From Carettochelys insculpta (Eukaryota > Chordata > Testudines > Carettochelyidae): a stretch of DNA of 64,000 nt. Position 1 is the first letter of the stretch. Every line of letters begins with the position of its first letter. Below, one piece after another: positions 46,181 through 57,561 of this stretch. The notes beneath the pieces were generated by a model. That model made no database searches and had not been told where the DNA came from. It worked only from the letters and a program-made list of their open reading frames with translations. The translations under genes and the position numbers were made by a program. The stretch spans positions 42,001,501 to 42,065,500 of the forward strand of contig NC_134145.1 of NCBI RefSeq assembly GCF_033958435.1, in the 5' to 3' direction.

Positions 46181-47340
46181 ACAATGCTATGCCAGCATAA
46201 CTGTAGTGTAATGAATCACTAGTGAATCAGGCCCTATGTATTTACAATCGATGCAAAGTCCTGTGGGGATGATATCATGGGCTGTTGTGGCCACAAAGGA
46301 AGAAGAGTAAAGAATCTTGCCTAAATACATCACCAAATTAGAATTTGATTACAACACTACTGAGTTGTAAAATAAGCACTTTGTTAACCAAAGGCACTGT
46401 GGTCCAGCAGACAATTAAAAGAGAAATTAACTATAGGCTATCTTCAATAGTTTATGAAGTATAATGCAAATGTACTGATAAATGTGTGAAGGGGTTGGGG
46501 GCTGGAAGAGAAAACACACCTATACCCCTAAAGAAGCAACTAAATGTTTATAGAAATAGCTCCCTTACGTTGCTCTAAAGGCATTGCAAATGTGTTTATT
46601 ATGTGGATTAGCTTCTCCGAAGTCTTCTTTTTTCATCAGGAAACTCAAAAAGTGGTGCAGACTAAATTGGCTGAAGAGAATGGAAAGGTCCTGACATCAA
46701 TCAGTACTGTACATTTCTACATATGCAAAAAGAATGTAACTGAGTTGACAAATGCAATCATAAACCACTTTTGTCATATTGTGTCACATTTATCATGCTG
46801 TACCAAATCCTGCCTATTTTGTGATTCAGTCTTACCACAACGTAACAATGACCTGAGGAATGAGTTATCTTGTACTGCTGTAAGGTGAGTTACAATGCAG
46901 CTTGTGTAGCTGGAAGTCAAAACAGCCTGCTTTTTAATCAGATAAATTGACATAGCGTTGAGCATCTCAATGAAGGTAGAATGTACTTGACTGAACAATC
47001 CAATCTTACTGAATAAATCATATGTGCATACATTAAGGAAGTGCAAGATAATTTCTCAGGATTATCAAAACAGTCTAACTGTTTTAAGAATGTTCTGTTT
47101 CTTTGCTAGCCTGTTGCCGGCTCAAAGTTTCTGCCAAATTTGGAAGGATGAATGGATCATCCAACCAGCTGAGGGGAAGTTGTGTTTAGTTTTTCTTACT
47201 TTTCCCCTCTGTAGTAATGGAATCCAAAGACCTTCTTTATATTGCCATGAATACTGTGTCAACCATTTCCACTTTGCATGGGTAGAAATGAAAACAAACA
47301 AAAAAACCCCCAAGAAAATGGAGAATGTAGCAACATGATG
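46181..47340. other. unassigned DNA
   Basis: No recognisable feature. Short frames only. Confidence 0.35.
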
Positions 47341-47739
47341 GGCTTGTCTACACTTGCCCCCAACTTCAAAGGGGACCTGTTAATCAGAGCAATGGGAGCT
47401 TATGAATGAAGTGCTGCAGTGAATATGCAGCACTTCATTAGGATTATTCTGCCCGTTGGCAACTTTGAACCACAAAACTTAGAAGTGCCAGCATGTGTGT
47501 AGCCACGGGCACTTCAAAGTGCCTGCACTACTTAAAAGTGCCTTTACTCCTCAAAATGTTGGGAAGTAAAGGGTCTTTGAAGTAGCACGAGCACTTCAAA
47601 GTGCCTGCGTCTACACGTATGCCAGCACTTCAAAATTTCACTCTTTGAAGTTGCCATGGGGGATGTATTCACCACAGCACTTCATTAGTAATCTCCCATC
47701 ACCCTGATTAATATGTCCCCTTCGAAGCTGGGGGCAAGT
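47341..47739. mobile_element. palindromic MITE, right terminus lost at a CR1 junction
   Basis: Left terminus ggcttgtctacacttgcccc is present. Arms pair acttcaaaggggac, ttatgaatgaagtgctgc and cacttcaaagtgcctgc around a centre near 47545. On the right the mirror sequence reaches gctgggggcaagt at 47739 and then stops: the expected final dozen bases are replaced by the CR1 3' end. Confidence 0.7.
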
Positions 47740-47935
47740 AAGAACATAAGAACATAAGAATGGCCATACTGGGTCAGACCAAAGGTCCATCCAGCCCAGT
47801 ATCCCGTCTGTCGACAGTGGCCAATGCCAGGTGCCCCAGAGAAGGAGAACAGAAGACAATGATCAAGTGATTTATCTCCTGCCATCCATCTCCTGCCCTT
47901 GTACTGATGGCTAGGGCACCATAGTTTACCCCTGG

Positions 47936-48397
47936 CTAATAGCCATTTATGGACCTAACCTGCAAAAATTTATCGAGCTCTTTTTTAAACCCTAATAATA
48001 GAGTCCTGGCCTTCACAGCCTCTTCCGGTAAGGAGCTCCACAGGTTGACTGTGTGCTGTGTGAAGAAAAATTTCCTTTTATTAGTTTTGAACCTACTACC
48101 CATCCATTTCATTTGGTGTCCCCTAGTTCTTGTATTATGGGAAAAGGTAAATAATTTTTCTATATTCACTTTCTCCACACCATTCATGAATTTATATACC
48201 TCTATCATATGGCCCCTCAATCGCCCCTTTTCCAGACTGAAAAGTCCCAGTCTCTCTAGCCTCTCCCCATATGGGACCCGTTCCAAGCCCCTAATCATCT
48301 TAGTCGCCCTTTTCTGAACCTTTTCTAATGCCAATATATCTTTTTTGAGGTGAGGAGACCACATCTGCACACAGTACTCAAGATGTGGGAGTACCAT
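47936..48397 (-). pseudogene. CR1 ORF2 C-terminal part, out of frame with RT
   Basis: The 153-residue frame ([20 protein letters not shown], then [20 protein letters not shown] and WSSLPEEAV) is the conserved C-terminal section of CR1 ORF2, and continues the RT part encoded upstream. It is separated from that part only by a one-base change of frame in an A run (T run on the plus strand, 48445-48455). The terminus [10 protein letters not shown] is the natural end of the protein. Confidence 0.88.
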
Positions 48398-48434
48398 AGT
48401 TTTATATAGGGGAAGTATGATATCTTTTGTCTTA

Positions 48435-50234
48435 TTATCTATCCCTTTTTTTAATAATTCCTAACATCCTAGTTGCTTTACTAACTGCTGCTGCACACTG
48501 CGTGGATGTCTTCAGAGAACTATTCACTATAACTCCAAGATCCCTTTCCTGATCTGTCGTAGCTAAATTTGACCCCATCATGTTGTATGTGTAATTTGGG
48601 TTATTTTTTCCAATGTGCATTACCTTACACTTACCCACATTAAATTTCATTTGCCATTTTGCTGCCCAATCACTCAGTTTGCTGAGATCTTTTTGTAGTT
48701 CTTCACAATCTACTTTGGTTTTGACTATCCTGAACAGCTTGGTATCATCTGCAAACTTTGCCACCTCACTGCTTACCTCATTTTCTAGATCATTGATGAA
48801 CAAGTTGAACAGGATCGGTCCCAGGACTGACCCCTGGGGAACACCACTAGTTACCCCCCTCCATTGTGAAAATTTACCATTTATTCCAACCCTTTGTTTT
48901 CTGTCTTTTAACCAATTCCCGATCCATGAAAGGATTTTTCCTCCTATCCCATGACCGCCTAATTTACATAAAAGCCTTTGGTGTGGGACCGTGTCAAAGG
49001 CTTCCTGGAAATCTAGCTTTATTATGTCCACTGGGTGCCCCTTGTCCGCACGTTTATTAACCCCTTCAAAGAATTCTAATAGATTAGTTAGACACGACTT
49101 CCCTCTGCAGAAACCATGCTGACTTTTGCCTAACAATTTGTGGTCTTCTACGTGCCTTGCAATTTTATTCTTTACTATTGTTTCTACTAATTTGCCTGGT
49201 ACTGATGTTAGACTTATCGGTCTATAATTGCCAGGGTCTCCTCTAGACCCTTTTTTAAATATTGGCTTTATATTGGCCGTCTTCCAGTCATTGGGTACCG
49301 AAGCGGATTTAAAGGATAGGTTACAAACCACTGTTAATAACTCCGCAATTTCACATTTGAGTTCTTTCAGAACCCTTGGGTGAATACCATCTGGTCCTGG
49401 AGACTTGTTACTGTTCAGCTTATCAATTAACTCCAAAACCTCCTCTAATGTCACTTCAATCTGGGAGAGTTCCTCAGATTTGTCACCTAAAAAGGCTGGC
49501 TCAGATTTAGGAACCTCTGTAACATCCTCAGCCGTGAAGACTGAAGCAAAGAAATCATTTAATCGCTCCGCAATGGCACTGTCTTCCTTGATCGCTCCTT
49601 TTATATCTTTATCGTCCAAGGGCCCCACTGCTTTTTTAGCAGGCTTCCTGCTTCTAATGTATTTAAAAAACATTTTACTATAGCTTTTTGAATTTTTGGC
49701 TAGCTGTTCCTCAAAATCTTTTTTGGCTTTTCTTATTACATTATGACACTTAATTTGGGAGTGTTTATGTTCCTTTCTATTTTCCTCACTAGGATTTGAC
49801 TTCCACTTTTTAAAAGCTGCCCTTTTCTCTCTCACTGCCTTTTTAACGTGGCTGTTAAGCCATGGCGGTTCTTTGTTAGGTCTCTTACTGTGTTTTTTTA
49901 TTTGGGGTATACATTTAAGTTGGGCCTCTAGTATGGTGTCTTTAAACAGTTTCCATGCAGCTTCCAGGGATTTTAGTTTAGTTACTCTACCTTTTAGTTT
50001 CTGTTCAACTAGCTTCCTCATTTTAGTGTAATTCCCCTTTTTGAAATTAAATGCCAGAGTGTTTGACCGCTGCGGTGTTCTTCCCAACACAGGAATATTA
50101 AAAGTTATTATATTGTGGTCACTATTTCCAAGCGGTCCAGTAACAGTTACCTCTTGGACCAGATCCTGCGTTCCAGTCAGGACTAGATCGAGAATTGCCT
50201 CTCCCCTTGTGGGTTCCTGTACTAGCTGCTCCAA
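48435..50234 (-). pseudogene. CR1 ORF2 endonuclease end and reverse transcriptase
   Basis: The 599-residue frame starts within the APE-type endonuclease (GNSDHNIITFNI at residues 36-47 is its last conserved block) and continues through the linker into the RT: SNKSPGPDGIHPRVLKEL (about 275-292), YRPISLTSVPGKLVE, KLDFQEAFDTVPH with catalytic D409, GVPQGSVLGPILFNLFIND and FADD with D496/D497. All RT catalytic aspartates are present. It ends with KKRDR after a 7-A run where six A would keep the frame into the C-terminal section. The N-terminal endonuclease and ORF1 are missing by truncation, so the copy is not autonomous. Confidence 0.92.
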
Positions 50235-50417
50235 GAAGCAGTCATTTAAGGCATCAAGAAATTTAATCTCTGAATCCCATCCTGAGTGTGGACCCAGCTG
50301 TCTTCTTCTGTCCTATTTGAAATGATAGCTCTCTGTTGGCAAGGAGTCTTGATACTCCAAGCTTTGCTAAGCACAATTATGAGAAATTTGTAACTGAATG
50401 CATCTTAAATAGTCATT

Positions 50418-50810
50418 GGCCACGTCTACACTATCCCAAAACTTCTTCGAAGTTTACTAATGAGGCGCTGAGATGCATATTCAGAGCCTCCTTAGAATGC
50501 CAGCGGCCACAGCACTTTGAAATTGCTGCAGCTCGCCACCGTATGGCTCGTCCAGGAGCCCAGCAACTTTGAAATCCCCTTATTCCTATCATCAGATAGG
50601 AATAAGGGGATTTTGAAGTTGCTGGGGTCCTTTCAAAGAGGACCTCCATCTGGGCAAGTCGCACAGTGGCAAGCTGAGGCAATTTCAAAGTACCGTGGCT
50701 GCCAACATTCTAATGAGGCACTGAATATGTATTTCAGAGCTTCATTAGTAAACTTTGAAGTGGCCATTTGCATGGCCATTTTGAAGTTTTGGGATAGTGT
50801 AGACGTAGCC
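50418..50810. mobile_element. palindromic MITE with ATT target duplication
   Basis: Left terminus ggccacgtctacactatcc and inverted right terminus ggctacgtctacactatcc bound 393 bp, flanked by ATT on both sides (50415-50417, 50811-50813). Arms pair gaagtttactaatgaggcgc, tgccagcggccac and tttgaaatc around a centre at aggaataagggg near 50606. Same family as 23255 and 53614. Confidence 0.8.
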
Positions 50811-51212
50811 ATTGTGGATATTGAAAGGAGCACCACATTCTTTCCATTTACTTTTGCAAGTAGGCTTTTTGTGTGTAGACTCTCTGCAGGATCTTTCAAA
50901 AGACCCCCCTTATTTTGAAAAAATCTTTCAAAAGAACCTGCTAGTGTAGATACAGTCACAGGGAATAGTGTTTATTTCAGACTAGCTATTTCAAAATAAC
51001 CACTATTCCAAATTTCAGCAGAACCTATTTCTATATAGGCACTTTCCTCCTGCAGTGATGTTTATCTATTTCAAAATAACTCACTCACTATTTCAAATTT
51101 ATTTCAAAATAGCATATGCATCCTGTAGATGACAGCAGAGTTATTTCAAAATAACTTGGCTGTGTGGCCATAGCTTTTGCCTAGCTGATATACAGGCTGG
51201 TGTTAAGATGTT
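50811..51212. mobile_element. relics of TTATTTCAAAATAA-rich MITEs
   Basis: A right end (gtgtagatacagtc near 50957) and a second right end (ggctgtgtggccatagc near 51178) enclose repeated atttcaaaataac blocks. These resemble the outer element at 19349-20425. Complete termini pairs were not found, so they are broken copies. Confidence 0.45.
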
Positions 51213-51427
51213 GGCTGTGTCTACACTAGCCCAAAACTAACAGCAGATAGGAATAAGGGGATTTTGAAGTTGGTAGGGTCCTTTCGAAAAGGAGCCCCAT
51301 CTGGAAGTGCCACAGCTGCCGGCATTCTAATGAGGTGCTCAATATGTATTTCAGAGCTTCATTAGTAAACTTTGAAATGGCCATTTGTATGTTCATTTTG
51401 AAGTTTTGGGTTAGTGTAGACACAGCC
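51213..51427. mobile_element. internally deleted MITE copy
   Basis: Left terminus ggctgtgtctacactagcc and inverted right terminus ggctgtgtctacactaacc bound only 215 bp. After cccaaaact most of the left arm is missing and the sequence jumps to the centre (agataggaataagggg), then continues as a normal right arm. It is a deletion derivative of the 23255/50418/53614 family. Flanking triplets do not match. Confidence 0.75.
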
Positions 51428-52945
51428 ATAGGGACATAAATGCTCCTTGCATCTTACCTCAGATGCACACCTCCGTAAAGGTTAGGCAAAATCTGGCTGT
51501 CTGTATGTTACATATTTAGCATTAATACAATAACAGTCAGAAGAGTGGATAAAATGGCTATTTTTGTCAGTTTTGCTTCTCTCAGCTGCAGAGTGATATC
51601 TAGAGTGCTCTTTAGGTATGATTTTCCATGACAGCATGAGAAACCTATTAATGCTACTCTAATGGCTTTTTATTAGCATGAGGCTGTGTTTATTTAATGC
51701 ACACATCATCAGCTTTCCAGCCTTCATTTTATTCCTATTTAAAAGAAATGTGTCCAGGTCATTAGGAGGGTTTGAACTTGATGCTATTGCATACAGCTTT
51801 TTCACTGCAACACTGCTCTTTCAATTTTTTTCTACTCTACTTGGGGATACAGAGCTCTCCTGGTGAGATTTAATTTATATTACTTGTCCTCCTGCCCCCA
51901 ATAAACACTCCTCTGGACTGCCAAAAATCACTTTTGCTGAGCACTTGATTAGGCTGCAGATGAACTAAGCCATCTTTGACATCAGTTTCCTTTAATAAAA
52001 CTTTGATTCAGAGCAATTTAAATATCCATTTGGGAAAAAAAATTGTTAGACTCTTACACAAGTCAGTTTACGGTAAAGATTTGACTCACTCTTTTCTGAA
52101 TCAATCTGCAGCCAGTGTTCTAGGATCTTCTTTGTGTCTGTGGGCATATTATTTGAGTGCTGAAGCTCATTTGTTGCTCAGAAAATAAAATGCATATCAT
52201 CTTCCTCATAATGTGCTGACTATTTTACCAGCATACCCCTGTTTTGTTTTTTTTCTGGAAAAGCTCTAAGATCTGTTTTTGTATTTGCTACTTACATGTA
52301 AATAAGAAGAAATAAAATCACTATTGATTTACAATGCAGATAATTATAGATGAATGTATGATAAGGCTCTCTAACAGAATTCTGTCAATCAAGTCTGAAC
52401 ACAAACTTTCGCATTACGTGTTTGCTCAAACTATATGATGGAATTCTGCTGGTGACATTTGAGTGATAGTGACTTTGATTTGGAAGGAAATGTTTCAGGT
52501 TCATTTCATTACCTTTGAAAAGTAAAAGCAAATTTGCCTTATGAAAAGCAATTACTTCTTAGCTGACCAGTGCACAATAGCAATATAAAAAAGATTTCTC
52601 ATTCCACTATTCAAATCCTGAGCTAGCAAAATAGTGTTTGATTTTGCTTTAAGCCAATTTTACCTTGTTTGAATTGCAAAACCATTTAATCTTCATGAAG
52701 TAGGTTATTATAATGGAGATCATATTGCACTGGTACAGTACATCAGTGATGGGACAATTTTTATGCGAAGAATGGTTAAAATTTAAAAGAAAACACTTTA
52801 GTATGTACATTTGCAAACTTTTTAGATCTATAGGAAATGCAAGTATTCAGGGGTAAGATGACTTTAAATTGGTTACGTTACATAACAAATAATGTTCCCT
52901 TCTGAAGTGACTAAAATGAAATACAGATTAAAATTCCCAAATCCA
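51428..52945. other. unassigned AT-rich DNA
   Basis: No recognisable transposon or gene. Confidence 0.35.
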
Positions 52946-53370
52946 TCATTCTCTTGTCCAGCAACATCTATCATGTGGCAGGACCACAGATCTTGCAGGA
53001 CCAGAGAGTCCTGGGGCTGGGAGAATGAGGGTCAGCAGTGGGAGTCCAGGGCAGGGCAGCCACAACTGGTCTGATGGCAAGGGGTGTGAGCAGTGGGCAC
53101 AGCTGCAGCTAGGAAGCCCTGGCTGGGACCAGTGGGGAGCAGTGGCCCAGCTGCTAGGCTGGCAGCCCATGTGGGGGGCACAGGGGCTCATTGCTGCTAG
53201 GGAGGGAAGTTGCAGCCCCAGGAAGGTGCAGCTGGGGCTGGGCAGGAAGCTGCAGCTAAGGATCCTGTTGGAGGAGAGGGAGTCAGAAAGCTGTGAGCAG
53301 ACAGCCCAGGAGCAGGGGCTATAGCCAGAGGGGGGTCAGGTCCTGAAGGTGCCGGACGAGAGCAGTTGAA
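52946..53370. mobile_element. possible DNA transposon with G-rich interior
   Basis: Left attctcttgtccagcaacat and reversed right actgctctcgtccggcacct look like imperfect inverted termini (shared core CTC-T/C-GTCC-A/G-GCA). The interior is G-rich (ggctgggaccagtgggg and similar) without a recognisable protein. The class is not determined. Confidence 0.4.
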
Positions 53371-53613
53371 CATGCAGTATCATCTCTTAAAACTACTATA
53401 TTTAATTAGAGATAAAGATAAAACCACTATCTGGTCCAAGATCTTATTACAGGAACATTCATATTGTTGACTGTTGACTTTCAGCACTACTGGGACTTGA
53501 GCACCTAACTCCCTTAGCTTCCTTCAAAAATCTTAGTCTCTGTTTTGACAATGGGCATATGGTTTCCCACTCTGTATTCAGTCTTGCAACCCCTAACCCA
53601 CATAACTCACAAG

Positions 53614-54051
53614 GGCTACGTCTACACTAGCCCCAAACTTCGAAATGGCCACGCAAACGGCCATTTCAAAGCTTACTAATGAAGTGCTGAAATGCATATT
53701 CAGTGCTTCATTAGCATGCAGGTGGCCGTGGCACTTCGAAATTGACGCGCCTCGCCACTGCGTGGCTGATACCAACAGGGCTCCTTTTCGAAAGGACCCC
53801 ACCTACTTCGAAGTCCCCTTCTTCCCATCAGCTGATAAGGGAATAAGGGGACTTCAAAGTAGGCAGGGTCCTTTCGAAAAGGAGCTCCGTTGGGACGAGC
53901 CGCTTGGCGGCGAGGCGTGTCAATTTTGAAGTGCTGCAGCCGCCCGCATGCTAATAAAGCGCTGAATATGCATTTCAGCGCTTCATTAGTAAACTTCAAA
54001 ATGGCCATTTGCGTGGCCATTTCGAAGTTTGGGGCTCGTGTAAACATGGCC
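53614..54051. mobile_element. palindromic MITE with AAG target duplication
   Basis: Left terminus ggctacgtctacactagc and inverted right terminus ggccatgtttacacgagc bound 438 bp, flanked by AAG on both sides (53611-53613, 54052-54054). It is the best preserved member of its family: arms pair cttcgaaatggccacgcaaa, ttactaatgaagtgctg, gtggcacttcgaaattgac and ttcgaaaggac around a centre near 53838. Transcribed, it would fold into a hairpin over 200 bp long. Confidence 0.85.
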
Positions 54052-54054
54052 AAG

Positions 54055-56167
54055 AAGTTGTTCAGTAGTTAAAAAATAAAGAACTTTAATTAGACAGAGA
54101 TAAAAATATCAAACCCAAATGATTGTAGACAAATAGTTAAGGATTTTCTTATTGCTATTAATGTTTAAACACAAGAAACTATACTTTATGGATATTTGTT
54201 GTTACTTTTTAAATGCATATCATTTAAAAATGCTTCTATGAAATTAATGACTTGAATTCAATGTGGCTATCTATGTGAGTATCAAACAGTTAAGTGAGTA
54301 TTATCACAGCAATTTATAGTACCTTCCAGTTTAAAGTAACTTTGAAGAAAAATCAATATGCAATTATAACAGCAGGGATCGACAGAAATAATTGAAAATG
54401 AGAAGAAGTTGTCATAATTTCTGCTTGTATTTAACAAGAGACAATAAGAAATTATCTAATTATTTGTGGAATGTAATATAGACAAGAGATACAAACCCCA
54501 AAGGATCTGAAATTATGCATCTTTCAGCTAAAGAATGTTGCACAGGGAAATCTGGACCCAGAAGAGCAGACAGTATATGAGTTAAGACAATATGAATGCA
54601 CTCTTGCCTATGTTCCACAAAACAAAGCAAACACATCTTAAAATCAATGCAAGCATGATATAAGAACCACAGTAAAAAATTTAGAAGAGTCGTAACATAG
54701 CAACCATACATAACTCTAGCAGGTGCAATCATTATTTTGATTAAAGCTGAAGAGGTTTACAAGTACATGCACGTAAGAACCAATCAGAGGGTCCAACAGC
54801 CACTGTGGGGCCGGGGCCAAAGTGGGAGGGGTCCGTCTCTATGTGGGTCATCTCCATGTCCCCAGAAGAGGTGAAACCATGGGAAGAAGTGGTGGGGCCA
54901 AGGGCAGTCACTCCTTAGCACTGCCCAGAGCACAGCAGTGCCCCCTTCCCAATCCTCAGAAGACATGTGGAATGGTGGAGTGATGTTCCCACAGCATTTC
55001 AAAGGAGCCTGGAGCTCCAGGCTGCCACCACTGCTACTGCATCAGCTACTGCTACCCCTTTGTAACATCAAGCCTCCAGTGCAGTTGGCCCCATCCGCTT
55101 CCCGGTCCTCCTCTCCAGCCAGTGGGCCTGGAGCTAATGCAAGGACTTTGAACAATCAGTTATAACAAGCATTCCTCAAAGTATGTAAATGGGCTTGTAC
55201 AGCAGTTTGCTTTGATCTAGGGAGAAGTAAGCCCCTGTTACCAATAAAGCCTTGATCTTTGCAATGTGAAGCAGGAAGCATAAAACTTTTACTCCTGCAC
55301 AAAGGTGAGCAATGACTAGACAAGTACAAACAATGTGAGTGCTAAGGAGAGCCCTCTAAGCTGAGTGATCTCTCAATTCCATTGCATGACTGCTCCCAGA
55401 GCAAGAAATATAATAAAAGGCAGGCTTGTGACAGAGATTAGACGTCTGATGAGACACAGGGTTAAGTGCTCTCCTCAGCCTGTATATGAAATGTTCAGAA
55501 ATTCACCCCCCTTTGCCCTAACTCACACTCCTAGGAGTAACTTGCGGCCACACGGCAGCAGCTCCCTTATTAAAAGAGAATTTTGTAACCCTAGTTCCCT
55601 GCCCAAATAATCTTTTTTTTTTACTTTGCACATATATGTGCAAACAGTAGTCTACATCTGCACCATGCAGGATAAATCTCGTTTGATTGTTATTAGAGCT
55701 GTCTAAGAAAATTCCAAGGAAAATATTTTTGCAGAAAGAAAGAAAGAAAGAAACCAACCAATCAACCAACCAATCAAATTTGGCAATTGAAACCAAGAAA
55801 ATATTAACCTGAAAACTGCAAAAAAAATGCAAGCAATGTTTTCCTCAAAAATATTGTCATAAAAAAAACCCAATTATCTGTCAGAAAAGTGTCAGATAAT
55901 TTTCAATCAGTACTAATATATGTAGGTGCTTATAGTTTGTTAGCCTTAAATTATTTGGTTAAAAGGTTTTTCTGTGTATGTGTATAAGAGAGTGCATAAT
56001 TATGTTAAATATCTTCTTTGTGGAAAATTAATCTAAAAGAGCTCAGCTCCCCAAAACACCAAAAACCAAAGAATGAAAAATCCCTCAGTGACTCCTCTGA
56101 TTTTCACCCACAGGCCAAGCATTGTTTGGGCCAAGAAAGGATTGTGGAATTAGAAGCTTTTGAAATT
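54055..56167. other. unassigned DNA with a GC-rich patch
   Basis: Mostly AT-rich. A GC-rich patch at 54790-55165 has no recognised domain. An accaataaagccttgatc block near 55239 could be a poly(A) signal of an old LTR, but no LTR ends were found. A short AAAG run lies at 55734-55753. Confidence 0.3.
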
Positions 56168-56400
56168 ATACAGGGTGTGACTGCTTTTGGCCCTATGCTT
56201 ATACACACAAAGGTTGAATGCAATTGATTGTTCATGGGTCAAGAAGTCTTCCCATCTTCACACAAGATTTAGCCTCAGCCTCAGCAGATAGCACAGGCAG
56301 AGGGCAGCAGAGCTCAGAGTCAAAAGGAGAGTAGATAAGAGCAGAAGCACGATCAGTGTCTTTTGCACCAAGCAACAAACCAAGGCCAGCAAACTACATT
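56168..56400 (+). repeat. unclassified dispersed repeat, copy 2
   Basis: Contains cttttggccctatgcttata, then tcaagaagtcttcccatcttc, cacacaagattt and cttttgcaccaagcaacaaa, in the order seen at 40862-41110. Same orientation. The limits of homology are approximate; it may extend to about 56460. Confidence 0.6.
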
Positions 56401-56850
56401 GTGTAAGCAGATGTTACAACTTCTGCAGAAGTATGTCCTCCCCAGAACTCATGGAAGAAGTCTACCTGATGTATCCACTATATCTTGCAGACGTCCCGTG
56501 GTGACCTGCCTGTATGCATGGACCCAGGAACACAGGCTTTCATAAACCATGAACATTCTAAAGGGAATTAGGTAAATATGAGCTGGAATAATAAGGCTGT
56601 TTTGTGCCCTGATTTGGCTTTTTTTCCAAAAATTCTGAGACTGATATAAAAGAAACTGCAAGAGTTTCAGGAAGCTCTGCTATTACCAGTTTACTCCCAA
56701 GGACTTGGTTATACCTGAACAAAAGTTATTTAATCTGGAACATTATACCTACAACTGATTATTTTTATTTCCAACTATTTTAGTGCTATGAATGTTCAAG
56801 ATGAGAGATAGGATTTGTGCATATTTGGATATTCTGTGTAATGAAACATG
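56401..56850. other. unassigned DNA
   Basis: Nothing recognised; possibly the continuation of the dispersed repeat at its left edge. Confidence 0.3.
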
Positions 56851-57561
56851 GGCTACGTCTACACGTGCAGCCAACATCGAAATAGCTTATTTCGATGTTG
56901 CGACATCGAAATAGTCTATTTCGATGAATAACGTCTACACGTCCTCCAGGGCCAGCAATGTCGATGTTCAACTTCGACGTTGCTCAGCCCAACATCGAAA
57001 TAGGCGCAGCGAGGGAACGTCTGCACGTCAAAGTAGCACACATCGAAATAGGGATGCCAGGCACAGCTGCAGACAGGGTCACAGGGAGGACTCAACAGCC
57101 AGCCGCTCCCTTAAAGGGCCCCTCCCAGACACAGTTGCGCTAAACAACACAAGATACACAGAGCTGACAACTGGTTGCAGACCCTGTGCCTGCAGCATAG
57201 ATCCCCAGCTGCCGCAGAAGCAGCCAGAAGCCCTGGGCTAAGGGCTGCTGCCCACGGTGACCATAGAGCCCCGCAGGGGCTGGAGAGAGAGCATCTCTCA
57301 ACCCCCCAGCTGATGGCCACCATGGAGGACCCAGCAATTTCGACGTTGCGGGACGCAGATCGTCTACACGGTCCCTACTTCGACGTTGAACGTCGAAGTA
57401 GGGCGCTATTCCTATCTCCTCATGAGGTTAGCGACTTCGACGTCTCGCCGCCTAACGTCAAAGTTAACTTCGAAATAGCACCCGACGCGTGTAGACACGA
57501 CGGGCGCTATTTCGAAGTTGGTGCCGCTACTTCGAAGTAGCGTGCACGTGTAGACACAGCT
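56851..57561. mobile_element. internally deleted derivative of the Harbinger transposon
   Basis: Left terminus ggctacgtctacacgtgc and inverted right terminus agctgtgtctacacgtgc. The first ~270 bp match the reverse complement of the right end of the 7522-11633 element (for example atgaataacgtctacacgtc and cgctcccttaaagggcccct against 11345-11375). The last ~320 bp match the reverse complement of its left end (gagagagcatctctcaaccc, gtcgaagtagggcgctattc). Both genes are absent. It is thus a deletion derivative in inverted orientation of the same family, not an independent MITE family. Confidence 0.88.

Larger units (their letters stand above)
47740..50325 (-). mobile_element. CR1 LINE, long 5'-truncated copy
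   Basis: The 3' end shows the 8-bp terminal repeat aagaacataagaacataag typical of CR1. Next come the 3' UTR, then ORF2 with the C-terminal region, the reverse transcriptase and the end of the endonuclease domain. The 5' break is at about 50310-50325. CR1 elements encode an APE-type endonuclease and RT used for target-primed insertion. This is by far the least decayed CR1 in the window. Confidence 0.92.
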
